Source: Saxidomus purpurata (lineage: Eukaryota; Mollusca; Bivalvia; Venerida; Veneridae). From it: a stretch of 64,000 nucleotides of DNA. Position 1 is the first letter of the stretch. Every line of letters starts with the position of its first letter. This document shows, piece after piece, positions 61,660 to 64,000 of this stretch. Location of the stretch: contig JAFMSR010000001.1 of NCBI GenBank assembly GCA_022818135.1, positions 35,556,672-35,620,671 of the forward strand, written 5' to 3'. The notes under the pieces are model-generated. The model did no database searches, was not told the origin of the DNA, and was given only the letters and a program-made list of their open reading frames with translations. Made by a program: the position numbers and the translations under genes.

Positions 61660-63300
61660 TGCATAGCACTTCTTACAAATTTCACTGGTGTGAAAACAAT
61701 AAACGTCAACATAACTTTATAAACAAAATGGTATACTAAACATAATAAAATACTCGAGTATCAATTCGGTTTCCAAAGGGGAAAGTCTACGATGGACTGT
61801 ATCTTATTACATTCTATCATTGCCAAATCTCTTTCAGAAAACAAAAAGGTATACCTGTACTTTTCTAGATATAGAAAATGTTTCGATAAACTTGATAGAG
61901 TATCAATATTTAGAATACCTTTGTTAGAAAATGTGAGCTCAAAATTTGTAAAAGCTATTCAAAGTATGTATAACACAGTTAAAGCAGCTGTTAGATATAA
62001 AAACCAAGTTTCGCCGAGCTTTGATTCAAATATAGGCGCAAAGCAAGGTGATCCCAGTTCCACATTGCTATTTATATTCTTTGTAAATGATATATTGAGT
62101 AATATCAACTCTGATATAAATGGTCTTTACACTACCGATGACAAAAAAATATTTATTTTACTATTCGCGGATGACACAGTGTTATTCGCTCATACAACTA
62201 CAGCACTACAGCCTATGTTAAATGACTTGCATAATTATTCCGAAAATTGGGGTCTAAAAGTAAATACTAATAAGACGAAAATCATATTTGAAAAGGGAAG
62301 ACACACACAATACAATTTCACATATGCAGACACTGTATTAGAAAATGTAAAAACTTTTCAGTATTTAGGTATAAACTTATTTAAGAATGGCCATTGGCAC
62401 CGTACACAGAAGAAATTAGCATAACACTCTTTGTTATTACACAATTTATTTACAGTTTTTAACCAGTTAGAATTATCTATAACTGATAAATGTAAACTTT
62501 TTGATAGTCTAGTCGGATCAGTTTTGTATTACGGTGCAGAAGTTTTCGGCTATAATGACGGAAAAGACATAGAAATAATACATTGCAAATTTCTCAACAA
62601 AATATTGTGTGTAACAAATCTAGACGGACTGTATGGGGAAACAGGGAGACACCCAATGCAAATTCAGCGAAAATTAATTCTTATAAAATACTGGTTATAA
62701 TTATTATCTTTAGACAACGATTGTTTGCTGAAACGCATATACAAAACATTAAAAACTGACGCAGATAATGGGAATTCGTATAACGGGAATAACTGGGCAT
62801 ACCAAATTAGACTAATTTTAAATGAAATTGGCATGTCAAATTTATGGATAAACCAAGCATACACTCAAATAAATTTTCATCTGGGCAAAAAAAGAATACT
62901 TGATATATATAAGCAAAGTTTGTACGCAAATGGTAACAATTCGATATCATCTTATGCAATTCATAAACATTTGTTCGAGATGGAATAATACGTTAAACAT
63001 GTAAACACTAGTAAATACAAAATAGCGCTCACAAAATTTAGGCTATCGTCACATAACTTAGAAATAGAAACAGGGAGACATAATAACATACCGAGGGAAC
63101 GTTGGACATTTCTGAAATCGTATTATTGCCGTTGGCCAACGATACAGAAGTTCGAAAATATAATGTCATACTACATAATATAGCTAAATTTATATGCTTT
63201 GCTAACGACATGTATTGTGATTTTCAATGCAAATTCAGGCCTATACTAGGGGTCTTTTACAGTTCGTATAATATATATATTTTGTACTTTAACATGATAT
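61660..63300 (+). pseudogene. Non-LTR retrotransposon reverse transcriptase, 3' half, with three in-frame TAA
   Basis: One frame runs from about 61690 to 63100. RT landmarks in order: YQFGFQRGKSTMDC; a weak second motif (YFSRYRKCFDKLDRVSIFR, family pattern DYRKAFDKI); AKQGDPSSTLLFIFFVND; the catalytic FADDTVLFAH (Asp pair at 62170-62175); NWGLKVNTNKTK; FQYLGINLFK. The C-terminal region follows (LELSITDKCKLFDSLVGSVL, GLYGETGRHPMQIQRKLILI, SSHNLEIETGRHNNIPRE). TAA codons at 62422, 62698 and 62986 break it, then the frame shifts. The catalytic pair is intact, the first Asp (DYRKAFD) is worn to SRYRK, and the endonuclease end is missing. Confidence 0.9.
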
Positions 63301-63407
63301 GAATTTCTTCACATTTTCACAAGAAAAAGTTTTCATTTGTTGCAATAGACAAAATGACTAAAATGCTTCGATATAAATAGTTAGCTGTAACAATAGACAG
63401 AACTATT

Positions 63408-63765
63408 AAAGCTGCTCTCTCTCAGTTGCCGTTGAAAAAACAGTCATTTTCAAAAATGACACACTAATACACAACTATAAAACTGAAGGCTTGATTCAAC
63501 AATAGAACTAAAAATCTAGGTTGGAATTTGCAAAATTCTATTGAAAATGTTGGTTTTAACCGCTACGCTATATGTTTATATTAGAATTTCAAAAGCGTTT
63601 ACAACGCTTTATTATTTGGTAGCGTATTACTTAAAATCTACAGATAAACTGGACAGGAATTTATGCTGGAACCTTTTTGTACTATATGTTCTAAAATATG
63701 TTATTTTTACAGAGTTTTAGGAACTTTATTTTGTCACCAAAATCTGAGAGCGAGCAGCTTTAATA
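63408..63765 (-). mobile_element. MITE copy 2, opposite orientation to copy 1
   Basis: Starts TTAAAGCTGCTCTCTCTCAG and ends CTGAGAGCGAGCAGCTTTAA, flanked by TA on both sides. Its reverse complement aligns with 3992-4354 across the interior (ATACGCTACCAAATAATAAA, GCGTTGTAAACGCTTTTGAA, TTCTAATATAAACATA). No transposase. Confidence 0.85.
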
Positions 63766-63904
63766 CTCCACACTTGTATGTATTATTCTGTAACTGGCTA
63801 TAAATGTAAATATCATTTTATGCCAAGTAAAATATATGTTTTATGTGCCACAAGTAATAAATATAGAGGCTTTCTGTAATAAATCGCGTCCACCCATTAA
63901 TTGT

Positions 63905-64000
63905 ACAACAACAACTCTACATTGATTAATCGATGGTTTACGGTACTGCAGTATATTTAAATTGTGCTTTTATCGATAATGACTGGGAATGCATAGCTGA
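63905..64000 (+). repeat. Dispersed repeat copy, cut by window edge
   Basis: Second copy of the 34165-34275 repeat; matches up to the last base, so it continues beyond the window. Confidence 0.8.

Overview
This window looks like AT-rich nuclear DNA from a bivalve mollusc. The evidence is an intron-rich animal gene, many tRNA-headed SINE-like copies, intronic arrays of about 140 and 162 bp that end in strong hairpins and resemble oyster 'pearl' (Helentron-associated) elements, MITEs, mariner fossils and non-LTR retrotransposon fossils. The taxon is inferred from repeat style and gene structure only; no species is claimed.

One gene is confidently identified. The minus strand from 7595 down to base 1 carries the first five coding exons and part of the sixth of a mitochondrial-type acetyl-CoA synthetase (ACSS1-like). 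All splice phases agree, and the first ~341 residues can be read. The gene continues past the left edge. Intron 2 uses a GC donor. Introns 1, 3, 4 and 5 are filled with repeats, including a MITE in intron 3 and a 600-bp homopolymer block in intron 1 that is probably an assembly artefact.

7.6-10.6 kb is repeat territory: a tRNA-derived SINE carrying a pentanucleotide microsatellite with a hairpin, a 58-bp minisatellite, a tRNA-like head, and a broken CR1/Jockey-type LINE (endonuclease and linker, no reverse transcriptase). 10.6-29.5 kb has no recognisable gene. Parts of 12.4-20.8 kb are mosaic, diverged duplicates of one another, and a dead mariner lies at about 28 kb. At 29.53 kb on the plus strand there is one good exon candidate: a start codon, five N-glycosylation sequons and a consensus donor, resembling the extracellular N-terminus of a receptor.

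33-51 kb is again mosaic. It holds a SINE, a 750-bp foldback with ~242-bp arms, a mariner with its D34D triad still readable, a 33-bp minisatellite, and a pair of ~3-kb same-direction duplicates (about 42.56-45.9 and 47.69-50.5 kb) that share an exon-like stretch. A third mariner fossil lies inside the second duplicate. 50.5-61.6 kb is empty of recognisable genes apart from a second homopolymer artefact. 61.66-63.3 kb is a non-LTR reverse transcriptase interrupted by three in-frame TAA codons. It is followed by a second copy of the intron-3 MITE in the opposite orientation, and by the start of a repeat also seen at 34.2 kb.

Apart from the acetyl-CoA synthetase and perhaps the 29.5-kb exon, the content is non-coding or mobile DNA. 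I see no operon-like or defence-like gene system.
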